NCBI RefSeq assembly: GCF_000238355.1
Contig: NZ_AHCA01000010.1
Location: 1-64,000, forward strand
From: Pseudoalteromonas haloplanktis ATCC 14393
GTDB lineage: Bacteria > Pseudomonadota > Gammaproteobacteria > Enterobacterales > Alteromonadaceae
DNA: 64,000 nucleotides
Direction: 5' to 3'
The position numbers were made by a program, and so were the translations under genes. The notes beneath the pieces were generated by a model. The model did not search any database, had not been told where the DNA came from, and saw only the letters and a program-made list of their open reading frames with translations. How positions within the stretch are numbered: position 1 is the stretch's first letter; each line of letters opens with the position of its first letter. Shown piece after piece: positions 41,310-50,855 of the stretch.

Positions 41310-43082
41310 GTGAAATATTCTGTTCGTGAATTTGACGCCGTTGTGATTGGCGCAGGTGGTGCGGGTATGCGCGCGGCACTTGCAATCACTGAATCAGGTA
41401 AAACCTGTGCGCTTATCTCTAAAGTTTTCCCAACCCGTTCTCATACTGTGTCTGCACAAGGTGGTATTACGGTTGCGCTGGGTAACTCGCATGATGATAA
41501 CTGGGAATGGCATATGTATGATACGGTAAAAGGTTCCGATTTTATCGGTGACCAAGACGCTATCGAATACATGTGTAAAACAGGCCCAGAAGCAATTACT
41601 GAATTAGAAAACATGGGTCTACCGTTTTCTCGTTTTGAAAATGGCCGTGTTTACCAACGTCCTTTCGGTGGTCAATCGAAAAACTTTGGTGGCGAGCAAG
41701 CTGCTCGTACAGCAGCAGCTGCTGACCGTACAGGTCACGCGTTATTACACCTTCTTTATCAGCAAAACGTTAAAAACAAAACCAATGTGTTCTCTGAGTG
41801 GTATGCATTAGATTTAGTTAAAAACGATGATGGTAATGTGGTAGGTTGTACTGCAATCGATATCGAAAGTGGTGAAGTTGTTTATTTCAAATCGAAAGCG
41901 GTGGTATTGGCAACTGGTGGTGCAGGTCGTATTTTCGCATCAACAACGAATGCACACATTAACACTGGTGACGGTGTTGGTATGGCGACTCGTGCTGGTA
42001 TTGCTATGCAAGATATGGAAATGTGGCAGTTCCACCCAACAGGTATTGCAGGAGCAGGTACACTTGTAACTGAAGGCTGTCGTGGTGAAGGTGGTTATCT
42101 TTTAAATAAAGATGGCGAACGTTTCATGGAACGTTATGCACCAAACGCGAAAGACTTAGCGTCACGTGATGTTGTTGCCCGTTCAATGATGACAGAAATT
42201 CGTGAAGGTCGTGGTTGCGATGGTCCTTGGGGTCCACACATTAAGCTTAAACTTGACCACTTAGGTGAAGAAACGCTTAATCTACGTCTTCCAGGTGTAT
42301 GTGACCTTGCTAAAACATTTGCTCACGTTGACCCAGCTAAAGAGCCAATTCCAGTAATTCCTACTTGTCACTATATGATGGGTGGTGTACCAACTAACGT
42401 AAATGGTCAAGCCCTACAAATTGATGCTAACGGCAACGAAAAAGTAGTAGAAGGCTTATTTGCGGTTGGTGAAATTGCCTGTGTATCTGTACACGGTGCA
42501 AACCGCTTAGGCGGTAACTCATTACTTGACTTAGTGGTATTTGGTCGTGCGGCTGGTAACTTCTTAGGTACTTACCTAAATGATGTTGAAGTGTCAAAAG
42601 ACGCATCAGATTCAGACTTAGAAGCGGCACTTGCACGTTTCAATCGTTGGGAAAACTCAACGGCTGGTCAAGGTGAAGATCCAGTACAAATCAAGAAAGA
42701 CTTGCAAAAATGTATGCAACTTAACTTCTCAGTATTCCGTGAAGGTGAGTCTATGGCAGCTGGTTTGCAAGAGCTTAAAGAAATTCGTGAACGCTTGCAG
42801 CATGCACGTCTTGATGATAAATCATCAGACTTCAATACTGCACGTATCGAATGTCTAGAGCTAGATAATTTGATGGAAACAGCGTACTCAACAGCAGTTG
42901 CTGCAAACTTCCGCACAGAAAGCCGTGGTGCTCACTCACGTTTTGACTACCCAGATCGCGATGACGAAAACTGGTTATGCCACTCAATATTCAATCCGGT
43001 TACGGATGAAATGAGCAAACGTGATGTTAACTACGCGCCTAAATTGCGCGAAGCATTTCCACCTAAAGCACGTACATACTAG
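41310..43082 (+). CDS. sdhA: Succinate dehydrogenase flavoprotein subunit
   Basis: A 590-aa FAD subunit that oxidises succinate to fumarate. The N-terminal dinucleotide site is [14 protein letters not shown]; His45 in [10 protein letters not shown] is the covalent FAD ligand. The active-site region has [23 protein letters not shown] and the C-terminal [14 protein letters not shown]. The GTG start follows sdhD with no gap. The length matches E. coli (588 aa). Confidence 0.97.
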   Translation: MKYSVREFDAVVIGAGGAGMRAALAITESGKTCALISKVFPTRSHTVSAQGGITVALGNSHDDNWEWHMYDTVKGSDFIGDQDAIEYMCKTGPEAITELENMGLPFSRFENGRVYQRPFGGQSKNFGGEQAARTAAAADRTGHALLHLLYQQNVKNKTNVFSEWYALDLVKNDDGNVVGCTAIDIESGEVVYFKSKAVVLATGGAGRIFASTTNAHINTGDGVGMATRAGIAMQDMEMWQFHPTGIAGAGTLVTEGCRGEGGYLLNKDGERFMERYAPNAKDLASRDVVARSMMTEIREGRGCDGPWGPHIKLKLDHLGEETLNLRLPGVCDLAKTFAHVDPAKEPIPVIPTCHYMMGGVPTNVNGQALQIDANGNEKVVEGLFAVGEIACVSVHGANRLGGNSLLDLVVFGRAAGNFLGTYLNDVEVSKDASDSDLEAALARFNRWENSTAGQGEDPVQIKKDLQKCMQLNFSVFREGESMAAGLQELKEIRERLQHARLDDKSSDFNTARIECLELDNLMETAYSTAVAANFRTESRGAHSRFDYPDRDDENWLCHSIFNPVTDEMSKRDVNYAPKLREAFPPKARTY

Positions 43083-43092
43083 GAGCGAGACG

Positions 43093-43809
43093 ATGGCACA
43101 AGTACAATTTTCTGTTTATCGTTATAATCCAGATGTTGATAACGCCCCACGTATGCAAGAATATACTTTGCAAACGGAAGAAGGCCACGACATGATGGTA
43201 TTGGACGCACTTTTATTATTAAAAGAGCAAGATCCAACGTTATCATTCCGTCGCTCATGCCGTGAAGGTGTATGTGGTTCTGACGGTGTTAACATGAATG
43301 GTAAAAATGGTCTAGCATGTATTACTCCTTTATCTACGCTACAAAAAAATGGCAAAGGTAAAATTGTAATTCGTCCGCTACCAGGTTTACCAGTGGTTCG
43401 TGACCTTGTTATTGACATGAGTCAGTTCTACACTCAATACGAAAAAGTAAAGCCTTATCTAATTAATGATACACCTGCTGCAGGTGAGCGCCTTCAATCA
43501 ATCGAAGAGCGTGATAAGCTAGATGGTTTGTATGAGTGTATTCTATGTGCATGTTGTTCTACATCGTGTCCTTCGTTCTGGTGGAATCCAGACAAGTTCA
43601 TAGGTCCAGCTGGTCTTCTTCATGCATATCGTTTCTTGGCTGATAGCCGAGATACTGCAACTGAAGAACGTTTAGCAGACTTAGACGATGCATTCAGCGT
43701 GTTCCGTTGTCACAGTATCATGAACTGTGTTAGCGTTTGTCCTAAGGGTCTTAATCCTACTAAGGCAATTGGACAAATCAAATCAATGTTAATAAGCCGT
43801 TCGGTTTAA
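43093..43809 (+). CDS. sdhB: Succinate dehydrogenase iron-sulfur subunit
   Basis: A 238-aa subunit carrying the [2Fe-2S] (SCREGVCGSDG), [4Fe-4S] (ECILCACCSTSCPS) and [3Fe-4S] (CHSIMNCVSVCPKGLNP) centres, which pass electrons from SdhA to quinone. AGGAG (43081-43085) selects the ATG at 43093; a longer in-frame start at 43021 would lie inside sdhA. The length is identical to E. coli SdhB. An intercistronic hairpin lies between it and sucA. Confidence 0.97.
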   Translation: MAQVQFSVYRYNPDVDNAPRMQEYTLQTEEGHDMMVLDALLLLKEQDPTLSFRRSCREGVCGSDGVNMNGKNGLACITPLSTLQKNGKGKIVIRPLPGLPVVRDLVIDMSQFYTQYEKVKPYLINDTPAAGERLQSIEERDKLDGLYECILCACCSTSCPSFWWNPDKFIGPAGLLHAYRFLADSRDTATEERLADLDDAFSVFRCHSIMNCVSVCPKGLNPTKAIGQIKSMLISRSV

Positions 43810-43825
43810 TAATCTTGATAAAAGT

Positions 43826-43853
43826 AAGATGGCTAATGTTAATTAGCCATCTT
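43826..43853 (+). other. Intercistronic hairpin between sdhB and sucA
   Basis: AAGATGGCTAA (43826-43836) pairs perfectly with TTAGCCATCTT (43843-43853) around TGTTAA. No T run follows on either strand, so it is unlikely to be a simple terminator; an RNA-stability or processing element is more likely. Confidence 0.75.
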
Positions 43854-43895
43854 GTAATAACAATTAATTTCTGCGCTAAAGAAAAGGGCTTATAA

Positions 43896-46718
43896 ATGCA
43901 CGAAGGTGTGATGAAGGCATGGCTAGAATCTTCACATTTAAACGGCGGAAACGTTGCTTATATAGAAGAGCTTTATGAAGCGTATTTAGACAATGCGACT
44001 TCTGTGCCAGAAGAATGGCGAGAAGTGTTCGAACAGTTACCAAAAGTTGATGGTGTGGATGTTGAAGTTAAGCATTCAGAAGTTCGAGCACAGTTTGCGG
44101 CGCTTGCGAAAAACAAGCATAGAGAAGTAGTGGTAGCAGAGGGCAGTGGTAGCGGCGATCCTAAACAGGTTAAAGTACTACAGCTCATTAATGCTTTCCG
44201 TTTCCGTGGTCATCAAAATGCCAACCTAGATCCATTAGGAATATGGCAGCGTGAACGCGTTCGAGACTTAGAGCTGGAATACCACGACTTATCTGAAGCT
44301 GATTTTGACCGTGAATTTAACGTGGGATCGTTTGCCGTCGGCCGCGATACCATGCCTTTAGGTGAATTATATCAGGCACTCAAAACTACATATTGTGGTT
44401 CTGTTGGTGCTGAGTATATGCACATCACATCAACTGAAGAAAAACGTTGGTTACAACAGCGTTTAGAATCAGTGCAATCACGTCCAACATTCAGTAAAGA
44501 TGAAAAACTGCGTATCCTAAAAGGATTAACTGCAGCTGATGGTCTTGAAAAGTATTTAGGGGCTAAGTTCCCAGGTGCTAAGCGTTTCTCGCTCGAAGGC
44601 GGTGATGCATTAGTGCCTATGCTGAAAGAGTTAATACACCGTGCTGGCGAAAGTGGCCAACAAGAAGCGGTTATTGGTATGGCTCACCGTGGACGCTTAA
44701 ATGTGCTTGTTAATGTACTTGGTAAAAACCCATCAGAGTTATTTGATGAGTTTGCCGGTAAACATAAAGACACGCTAGGTTCTGGTGATGTTAAATACCA
44801 CATGGGTTATTCTTCTGATTTTGCTACAAAAGGTGGCAAAGTTCATATGGCACTTGCCTTTAACCCATCTCACCTTGAAATTGTTAACCCAGTAGTAATG
44901 GGCTCTGTACGTGCTCGTTTAGACCGCTTGGGTGACAGTTCTGGTATTAAAGCACTGCCAATCACGATTCATGGTGATTCGGCAATTGCAGGCCAAGGTG
45001 TAGTACAAGAAACCTTCAACTTATCGCAAACTAATGCGTTTAGTTGTGGTGGTAGTATTCGTATCGTAGTGAACAACCAAGTTGGCTTTACTACTAATAA
45101 ACAAGACGATGTGCGTTCAACAGATTACTGTACCGACATCGCAAAAATGGTGCAATCGCCAATTTTCCACGTAAATTCTGATGATCCTGAAGCAGTTGCG
45201 TTTGTAACGCAAATCGCGCTTGATTTTAGAAATCAATTTAAACGTGATGTGGTTATTGACCTTGTTTGTTATCGCCGTCATGGTCATAACGAAGCGGATG
45301 AGCCGAATGCGACTCAACCGATCATGTATCAAAAAATCAAAAAACACCCTGTACCACGTTTGATCTATGCTGATCAACTGATGGCTGAAGGGTCGTTTAC
45401 CGAAGATGAAATTAAAGCACTTGCTGATGAATACCGTAATGGTTTAGACGATGGTCATTGTGTCGTTGAAGAGATTCAGCCAGAAACATCACATTCTTCT
45501 GATTGGGCTAAATATGTAGGCCATGAATGGAGTGTTGATTATGATGCCAGCGTGCCAGTTGAAAAACTGAAAGAACTTGGTGAAAAAGTAGCAAGCTACC
45601 CTGCGCAATATAAAGCACAGTCACGCGTTAAAAAGATTTACGATGATCGTAAGTTAATGGCCGCGGGTGAAAAACCGCTTGATTGGGGTATGGCAGAAAC
45701 ATTGGCTTATGCAACAATCGCTAGTGAAGGCACAGACATTCGTCTGACAGGGCAAGATTCAGGACGTGGTACATTCTTCCACCGTCATGCCGTTGTTCAC
45801 AGCCAATCTGATGGTGCAACGTATACGCCGCTAGAACACATAAGCGAAAAGCAGGGTACATTCCAAGTATTCGACTCAGTGTTATCTGAAGAAGCGGTTG
45901 TCGCGTTTGAATATGGTTATGCAACAGCAGAGCCTACATCACTGGTATTGTGGGAAGCACAATTTGGTGACTTCGCTAACGGTGCGCAAGTTGTATTTGA
46001 CCAATTCTTAAGTTCAGGTGAGCAAAAATGGGGCCGTTTATGTGGTCTTACAATCTTGCTACCGCATGGTTATGAAGGACAAGGTCCAGAGCACAGTTCA
46101 GCACGTTTAGAGCGTTTCTTACAGCTTTGTGCTGATCACAATATGCAAGTATGTGTGCCTTCAACACCAGCTCAAGTATACGCTATGCTACGCCGCCAAT
46201 CAGTTAGACCACTTCGTCGTCCATTGATTGTTATGACGCCTAAATCGTTATTACGTCATCCACTTGCGACATCAACACTTGAAGAGTTATCTGAAGGTGT
46301 GTTCCATAATATGATCGACGAAATCGATGATATTGATGCGGCTAAGGTAGAGCGAGTGATTTTCTGTAGTGGTAAAGTGTACTACGAGTTACTGCAAGAG
46401 CGTCGTAAACTTGAACTTAATAACATTGCTATTGTGCGTGTTGAACAACTATACCCATTCCCACATGATGAAATGGACGCTATTATGGCCCGTTATCAAC
46501 ATGTAAAAGACTTTGTTTGGTGTCAAGAAGAGCCGCAAAATCAAGGTGCTTGGTATTGTTCACAACACCACTTTGTAGAAGCAATTCCACAAGGTGCGAA
46601 GCTTAAATACGCAGGGCGCAAAGCATCAGCGTCTCCTGCATGTGGTTACATGTCAGTGCATACTAAAGAACAACAAGCGCTAGTCGCAGACGCGCTTACT
46701 ATTGAAAATAAAGGATAA
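43896..46718 (+). CDS. sucA: 2-oxoglutarate dehydrogenase E1 component
   Basis: A 940-aa thiamine-diphosphate decarboxylase of the 2-oxoglutarate dehydrogenase complex. The N-terminal docking segment (MKAWLESSHLNGGN) that binds E2 is present. The ThDP region includes GMAHRGRLNVLVNVLGK and HGDSAIAGQGVVQET; RHGHNEADEP and VLPHGYEGQGPEHSSARLER-type text (LLPHGYEGQGPEHSSA) form the C-terminal half. The length is near E. coli (933 aa). sucB follows after 3 bp. Confidence 0.97.
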   Translation: MHEGVMKAWLESSHLNGGNVAYIEELYEAYLDNATSVPEEWREVFEQLPKVDGVDVEVKHSEVRAQFAALAKNKHREVVVAEGSGSGDPKQVKVLQLINAFRFRGHQNANLDPLGIWQRERVRDLELEYHDLSEADFDREFNVGSFAVGRDTMPLGELYQALKTTYCGSVGAEYMHITSTEEKRWLQQRLESVQSRPTFSKDEKLRILKGLTAADGLEKYLGAKFPGAKRFSLEGGDALVPMLKELIHRAGESGQQEAVIGMAHRGRLNVLVNVLGKNPSELFDEFAGKHKDTLGSGDVKYHMGYSSDFATKGGKVHMALAFNPSHLEIVNPVVMGSVRARLDRLGDSSGIKALPITIHGDSAIAGQGVVQETFNLSQTNAFSCGGSIRIVVNNQVGFTTNKQDDVRSTDYCTDIAKMVQSPIFHVNSDDPEAVAFVTQIALDFRNQFKRDVVIDLVCYRRHGHNEADEPNATQPIMYQKIKKHPVPRLIYADQLMAEGSFTEDEIKALADEYRNGLDDGHCVVEEIQPETSHSSDWAKYVGHEWSVDYDASVPVEKLKELGEKVASYPAQYKAQSRVKKIYDDRKLMAAGEKPLDWGMAETLAYATIASEGTDIRLTGQDSGRGTFFHRHAVVHSQSDGATYTPLEHISEKQGTFQVFDSVLSEEAVVAFEYGYATAEPTSLVLWEAQFGDFANGAQVVFDQFLSSGEQKWGRLCGLTILLPHGYEGQGPEHSSARLERFLQLCADHNMQVCVPSTPAQVYAMLRRQSVRPLRRPLIVMTPKSLLRHPLATSTLEELSEGVFHNMIDEIDDIDAAKVERVIFCSGKVYYELLQERRKLELNNIAIVRVEQLYPFPHDEMDAIMARYQHVKDFVWCQEEPQNQGAWYCSQHHFVEAIPQGAKLKYAGRKASASPACGYMSVHTKEQQALVADALTIENKG

Positions 46719-46721
46719 GCA

Positions 46722-48242
46722 ATGAGCACAGAAATTAAAGTTCCTGTTCTTCCTGAGTCGGTTGCTGATGCTTCCGTTGCTACATGGCATGTAAGTGTTG
46801 GCGACAAAGTAAGCCGTGATCAGAACTTAGTAGACATCGAAACAGATAAAGTTGTTTTAGAGGTTGTTGCACCAAATGACGGTGTGATCACTGAAATTTC
46901 ACAAGAAGAAGGTGCAACCGTGCTTGGTGATCAAGTGATCGGTATTATTGGCGACGCTGATGCAGCAGCGCCAAGTGAAGACGCTAAGAGCGAAGCTGCA
47001 CCGGCTTCTGCTAAACAAGAAAACGCGCCAGAGGCGCCATCAGCACCAGCATCAGAAGGTAAAGAAGTGGACATTAAAGTACCTGTACTTCCAGAATCAG
47101 TCGCAGACGCGACAGTAGCTACTTGGCATGTGCAACCAGGTGACGCAGTAACACGCGACCAAAACTTAGTTGACATCGAAACTGATAAAGTTGTTCTTGA
47201 AGTTGTTGCTCAAGAAGACGGCATCATGGGTGAGATTATTCACGCAGAAGGTGAAACAGTACTTGGTGATCAAGTGATCGGTAAAGTACAAGCCGGTGGC
47301 AAGCCTGCTTCAGCACCTGCTGCAAAAGAAGAAGCGGCACCAGCAGCGGATTCAAGTGATAGCTCAGATGTATTAACGCCATCTGTACGTCGTTTAATCG
47401 CCGAAAAAGGTTTAGATGCGTCTAAAATCAAAGGCACGGGTAAAAACGGTCGTGTTACTAAAGAAGACGTTGATACTTTCTTAAAAGCACCAGCACCGGC
47501 TGCAAAAGCAACTGAAGCAGCTGCACCAGCTCCTATGGGCGACCGTACACAAAAACGCGTTCCTATGACACGTTTACGTAAAACGATTGCTAACCGCCTT
47601 CTTGAAGCGAAGAACTCAACTGCAATGTTAACTACATTCAACGAAGTAAACATGAAACCAATCATGGATCTTCGTAAGCAGTATCAAGAAGTGTTCGAGA
47701 AACGTCACGGTATTCGTTTAGGTTTCATGTCTTTCTACGTGAAAGCTGTTACTGAAGCACTGAAACGTTTCCCTGATGTAAATGCATCAATTGATGGTGA
47801 TGATATTGTTTATCACAACTACTTCGATATCAGCATTGCAGTTTCTACCCCACGTGGTCTTGTGACGCCAGTATTAAAAGATTGCGATAAGCTTTCTGTT
47901 GCTGAAATCGAAAAAGGTATTCGTGAATTAGCACTGAAAGGTCGTGACGGTAAGCTTACGCTTGACGATATGACGGGTGGTAACTTCACTATCACTAATG
48001 GTGGTGTGTTCGGTTCACTATTGTCAACACCTATCATCAACTTGCCACAGTCATCTATTTTGGGTATGCACAAAATCCAAGATCGTCCAATGGCAGTGAA
48101 TGGTAAAGTTGAAATTTTACCAATGATGTATTTGGCCTTATCGTATGATCATCGCCAAATCGATGGTAAAGAATCTGTTGGTTTCTTAGTGACAATTAAA
48201 GAGTTGCTTGAAGATCCAACGCGCTTATTACTAGATGTTTAA
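46722..48242 (+). CDS. sucB: Dihydrolipoyl succinyltransferase (E2) with two lipoyl domains
   Basis: A 506-aa core of the 2-oxoglutarate dehydrogenase complex. Two lipoyl domains lie in tandem, with attachment lysines Lys43 and Lys156 in identical [10 protein letters not shown] motifs, joined by Ala/Pro/Glu-rich linkers. A subunit-binding domain ([21 protein letters not shown]) follows, then the catalytic domain ending in [13 protein letters not shown] (catalytic His and Asp). E. coli SucB has one lipoyl domain and 405 aa, so the extra 100 aa is the second domain. No lpd gene is seen here; E3 must be encoded elsewhere. Confidence 0.97.
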   Translation: MSTEIKVPVLPESVADASVATWHVSVGDKVSRDQNLVDIETDKVVLEVVAPNDGVITEISQEEGATVLGDQVIGIIGDADAAAPSEDAKSEAAPASAKQENAPEAPSAPASEGKEVDIKVPVLPESVADATVATWHVQPGDAVTRDQNLVDIETDKVVLEVVAQEDGIMGEIIHAEGETVLGDQVIGKVQAGGKPASAPAAKEEAAPAADSSDSSDVLTPSVRRLIAEKGLDASKIKGTGKNGRVTKEDVDTFLKAPAPAAKATEAAAPAPMGDRTQKRVPMTRLRKTIANRLLEAKNSTAMLTTFNEVNMKPIMDLRKQYQEVFEKRHGIRLGFMSFYVKAVTEALKRFPDVNASIDGDDIVYHNYFDISIAVSTPRGLVTPVLKDCDKLSVAEIEKGIRELALKGRDGKLTLDDMTGGNFTITNGGVFGSLLSTPIINLPQSSILGMHKIQDRPMAVNGKVEILPMMYLALSYDHRQIDGKESVGFLVTIKELLEDPTRLLLDV

Positions 48243-48260
48243 TCTAGTTGTATAAAATCT

Positions 48261-48292
48261 AAGCTGTGAGTCATATTCACAGCTTTTTTTTT
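48261..48292 (+). terminator. Terminator between sucB and sucC
   Basis: AAGCTGTGA (48261-48269), GTCATAT, TCACAGCTT (48277-48285), then a T run. It divides the sdh-sucAB transcript from sucCD. Confidence 0.88.
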
Positions 48293-48419
48293 GCGTCTAT
48301 TAGTCTAACTGGGGTTTTCATGTTAAGCCTTGGGATCTATACTAGTTGCGCAATTTGGGATAGCTGTTTATTTGCATAAATATTCAGCTCTTTTAGTATA
48401 AAAAATTGGATAAAGCATC

Positions 48420-49586
48420 ATGAATTTGCATGAGTATCAGGCAAAACAACTTTTTGCCGAATATGGTTTACCAGTTTCTCAAGGTTTCGCGTGCGATACA
48501 CCTGAAGAAGCTGCAGCAGCTGCCGAAAAAATTGGCGGCGATATGTGGGTTGTTAAAACTCAGGTTCACGCAGGTGGACGTGGTAAAGCTGGCGGTGTAA
48601 AGCTAGTTAAAACTATCGACGAAGTTAAAGCGTTTGCAGCTAACTGGTTAGGTAAAAACCTAGTTACTTACCAAACAGACGAAAATGGTCAGCCAGTTGC
48701 TAAAATTTTAGTAGAAAGCTGTACTGATATCGCCAACGAATTGTATTTAGGTGCAGTTGTTGACCGTGCATCTCGCAAAGTTGTTTTCATGGCGTCTACT
48801 GAAGGCGGTGTTGAAATTGAAACTGTTGCTGAAGAAACACCAGAGCTTATCCACAAAGCTGAGATCGACCCATTAGTAGGTCCTCAAGCTTATCAAGCAC
48901 GTGAACTAGGCTTCAAATTGGGTCTTAACCCAACACAAATGAAGCAATTTGTTAAGATCTTCATGGGTCTTGGTCAAATGTTCACTGATTTTGATTTCGC
49001 ATTACTAGAAATCAACCCGCTTGTGATCACAGATGAAGGTAATCTTCACTGTCTTGATGGCAAAATCGGCATCGATGGTAATGCACTTTACCGTCAACCT
49101 AAAATGCGTGATTTCCACGATCCATCTCAAGAAGATGCGCGTGAAGCACATGCTGCAAGCTTTGAACTTAACTATGTTGCATTAGACGGTAACGTTGGTT
49201 GCATGGTTAACGGTGCAGGCCTTGCGATGGGTACTATGGACATCGTAAACCTACACGGTGGCAAGCCAGCTAATTTCCTAGATGTTGGTGGTGGCGCGAC
49301 TAAAGAGCGTGTATCTGAAGCATTCAAAATCATTCTTTCTGATGACAACGTTAAAGCTGTTTTAGTTAACATCTTTGGCGGTATCGTACGTTGTGACATG
49401 ATTGCTGAAGGCATCATTGGCGCAGTTAAAGAAGTTGGTGTAAACGTACCAGTAGTTGTACGTTTAGAAGGTACTAACGCTGAGCTAGGTCGTGAAGTTC
49501 TTAAGAATTCAGGTCTAGATATCATTGCTGCTGAATCACTAACAGACGCGGCTGAAAAAGTTGTTGCTGCTGCGGAGGGCAAATAA
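48420..49586 (+). CDS. sucC: Succinyl-CoA synthetase beta subunit
   Basis: A 388-aa subunit, the same length as E. coli SucC, that with SucD interconverts succinyl-CoA and succinate with nucleotide phosphorylation. ATP-grasp region: [36 protein letters not shown]-terminal CoA-ligase part: [16 protein letters not shown]. It may have its own promoter: TATAAA at 48397-48402 and TTGCAT at 48372-48377 (19-bp spacer, weak). Its stop overlaps the sucD start by one base. Confidence 0.97.
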   Translation: MNLHEYQAKQLFAEYGLPVSQGFACDTPEEAAAAAEKIGGDMWVVKTQVHAGGRGKAGGVKLVKTIDEVKAFAANWLGKNLVTYQTDENGQPVAKILVESCTDIANELYLGAVVDRASRKVVFMASTEGGVEIETVAEETPELIHKAEIDPLVGPQAYQARELGFKLGLNPTQMKQFVKIFMGLGQMFTDFDFALLEINPLVITDEGNLHCLDGKIGIDGNALYRQPKMRDFHDPSQEDAREAHAASFELNYVALDGNVGCMVNGAGLAMGTMDIVNLHGGKPANFLDVGGGATKERVSEAFKIILSDDNVKAVLVNIFGGIVRCDMIAEGIIGAVKEVGVNVPVVVRLEGTNAELGREVLKNSGLDIIAAESLTDAAEKVVAAAEGK

Positions 49587-50458
49587 TGTCTGTATTAATC
49601 AATAAAGATACAAAAGTTATCTGTCAAGGTTTCACTGGTGGCCAAGGTACTTTCCACTCTGAGCAAGCGCTTGAGTATGGTACACAAATGGTTGGTGGTG
49701 TAAGCCCTGGTAAAGGCGGTCAAACGCACCTTGGTCTTCCAGTATTTAACACTGTACGTGATGCTGTAGAAGCAACTGGCGCAACTGCATCAGTTATCTA
49801 CGTACCAGCTCCTTTTTGTAAAGATGCGATCTTAGAAGCAATCGATGCTGGCATCGAGCTAATTGTTTGTATCACTGAAGGTATCCCAACGCTTGATATG
49901 GTTGACGTTAAAGTTAAGCTTGACGCAACGGGTACTCGCATGATCGGTCCTAACTGCCCAGGTGTTATCACTCCGGGTGAAACTAAGATTGGTATCATGC
50001 CTGGTCACATCCACAAGCCTGGTAAAGTAGGTATCGTTTCTCGTTCTGGTACTTTAACGTACGAAGCGGTTAAACAAACTACTGATGCTGGTTTCGGTCA
50101 GTCTACGTGTGTAGGTATTGGTGGCGACCCAATTCCTGGTACTAACTTTATCGACGTTTTAGAAATGTTCGAAAAAGATCCACAAACTGAAGCGATCGTG
50201 ATGATCGGTGAAATCGGTGGTACTGCAGAAGAAGAAGCTGCACAGTACATCAAAGCAAACGTTACTAAACCTGTCGTATCTTACATTGCTGGTGTTACTG
50301 CACCAGAAGGTAAGCGTATGGGTCACGCAGGTGCTATCATCGCAGGTGGTAAAGGTACTGCTGATGAGAAATTTGCTGCATTAGAAGCTGCGGGCGTAAA
50401 AACTGTACGTTCACTTGCTGATATCGGTAAAGCACTTAAAGAAAAAACTGGCTGGTAA
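49586..50458 (+). CDS. sucD: Succinyl-CoA synthetase alpha subunit
   Basis: A 290-aa subunit that carries the phosphohistidine (His in [17 protein letters not shown]) and the CoA-binding fold ([15 protein letters not shown]). [12 protein letters not shown] and [12 protein letters not shown] are family motifs. The ATG overlaps the sucC stop (TAATG). The length is that of E. coli SucD (289 aa). Last gene of the TCA block; a strong terminator follows. Confidence 0.97.
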   Translation: MSVLINKDTKVICQGFTGGQGTFHSEQALEYGTQMVGGVSPGKGGQTHLGLPVFNTVRDAVEATGATASVIYVPAPFCKDAILEAIDAGIELIVCITEGIPTLDMVDVKVKLDATGTRMIGPNCPGVITPGETKIGIMPGHIHKPGKVGIVSRSGTLTYEAVKQTTDAGFGQSTCVGIGGDPIPGTNFIDVLEMFEKDPQTEAIVMIGEIGGTAEEEAAQYIKANVTKPVVSYIAGVTAPEGKRMGHAGAIIAGGKGTADEKFAALEAAGVKTVRSLADIGKALKEKTGW

Positions 50459-50475
50459 TAACTGGCTATTGTTTG

Positions 50476-50504
50476 AAAAAAGGCTCACATCGTGAGCCTT
50501 TTTT
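50476..50504 (+). terminator. Terminator of sucCD
   Basis: AAAAAAGGCTCAC, ATC, GTGAGCCTTTTTT (50476-50504), a perfect 13-bp stem with a T run. Confidence 0.93.
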
Positions 50505-50537
50505 ATTTAGTTTTCCATAAATTGACTTCAATATTTA

Positions 50538-50629
50538 ATACCAATCGTGTTAAGTTACTGACCATTTATAACGCAGTTAGCGCTTCATTTAGCCCGCTAG
50601 AATGGTTAAATATTTAAGTCGATTAGTAT
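50538..50629. repeat. Intergenic inverted-repeat element, type A, short copy
   Basis: A 92-bp copy, in opposite orientation, of the element at 4364-4525. Its ends are ATACCAATCG (50538-50547) and CGATTAGTAT (50620-50629, one mismatch). Compared with the long copy, 70 bp of the middle is missing, precisely between two TTTATA direct repeats of the long form. The rest of the sucD-cyclase gap (50630-50855) is AT-rich with no ORF; ATTACCGG and CTGGTAAT (about 50763 and 50792) form an imperfect inverted pair. Confidence 0.85.
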
Positions 50630-50855
50630 AAGAGCCTTGCGCACTTAATTAAATACATGCAATGTTAATAATGTTCGAATAAAAATGTAAAATTTGAAAC
50701 TCGGAACACTTTTTTACCTGCAATTATAAATGCTACGCAACATTACATGGTTGTTATCAAATTACCGGTTAATGTTTCGATAAAGGTTACTGGTAATAAT
50801 TATAACTGCCGTTATAATGAGCAACTGTTTATTAAATTCTAAGAAACTACTAGTA

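Noticed and set aside
47270..47665. Antisense 131-aa frame opposite sucB
   Set aside because: Ala/Ser-rich shadow of the Ala/Pro linkers of SucB.
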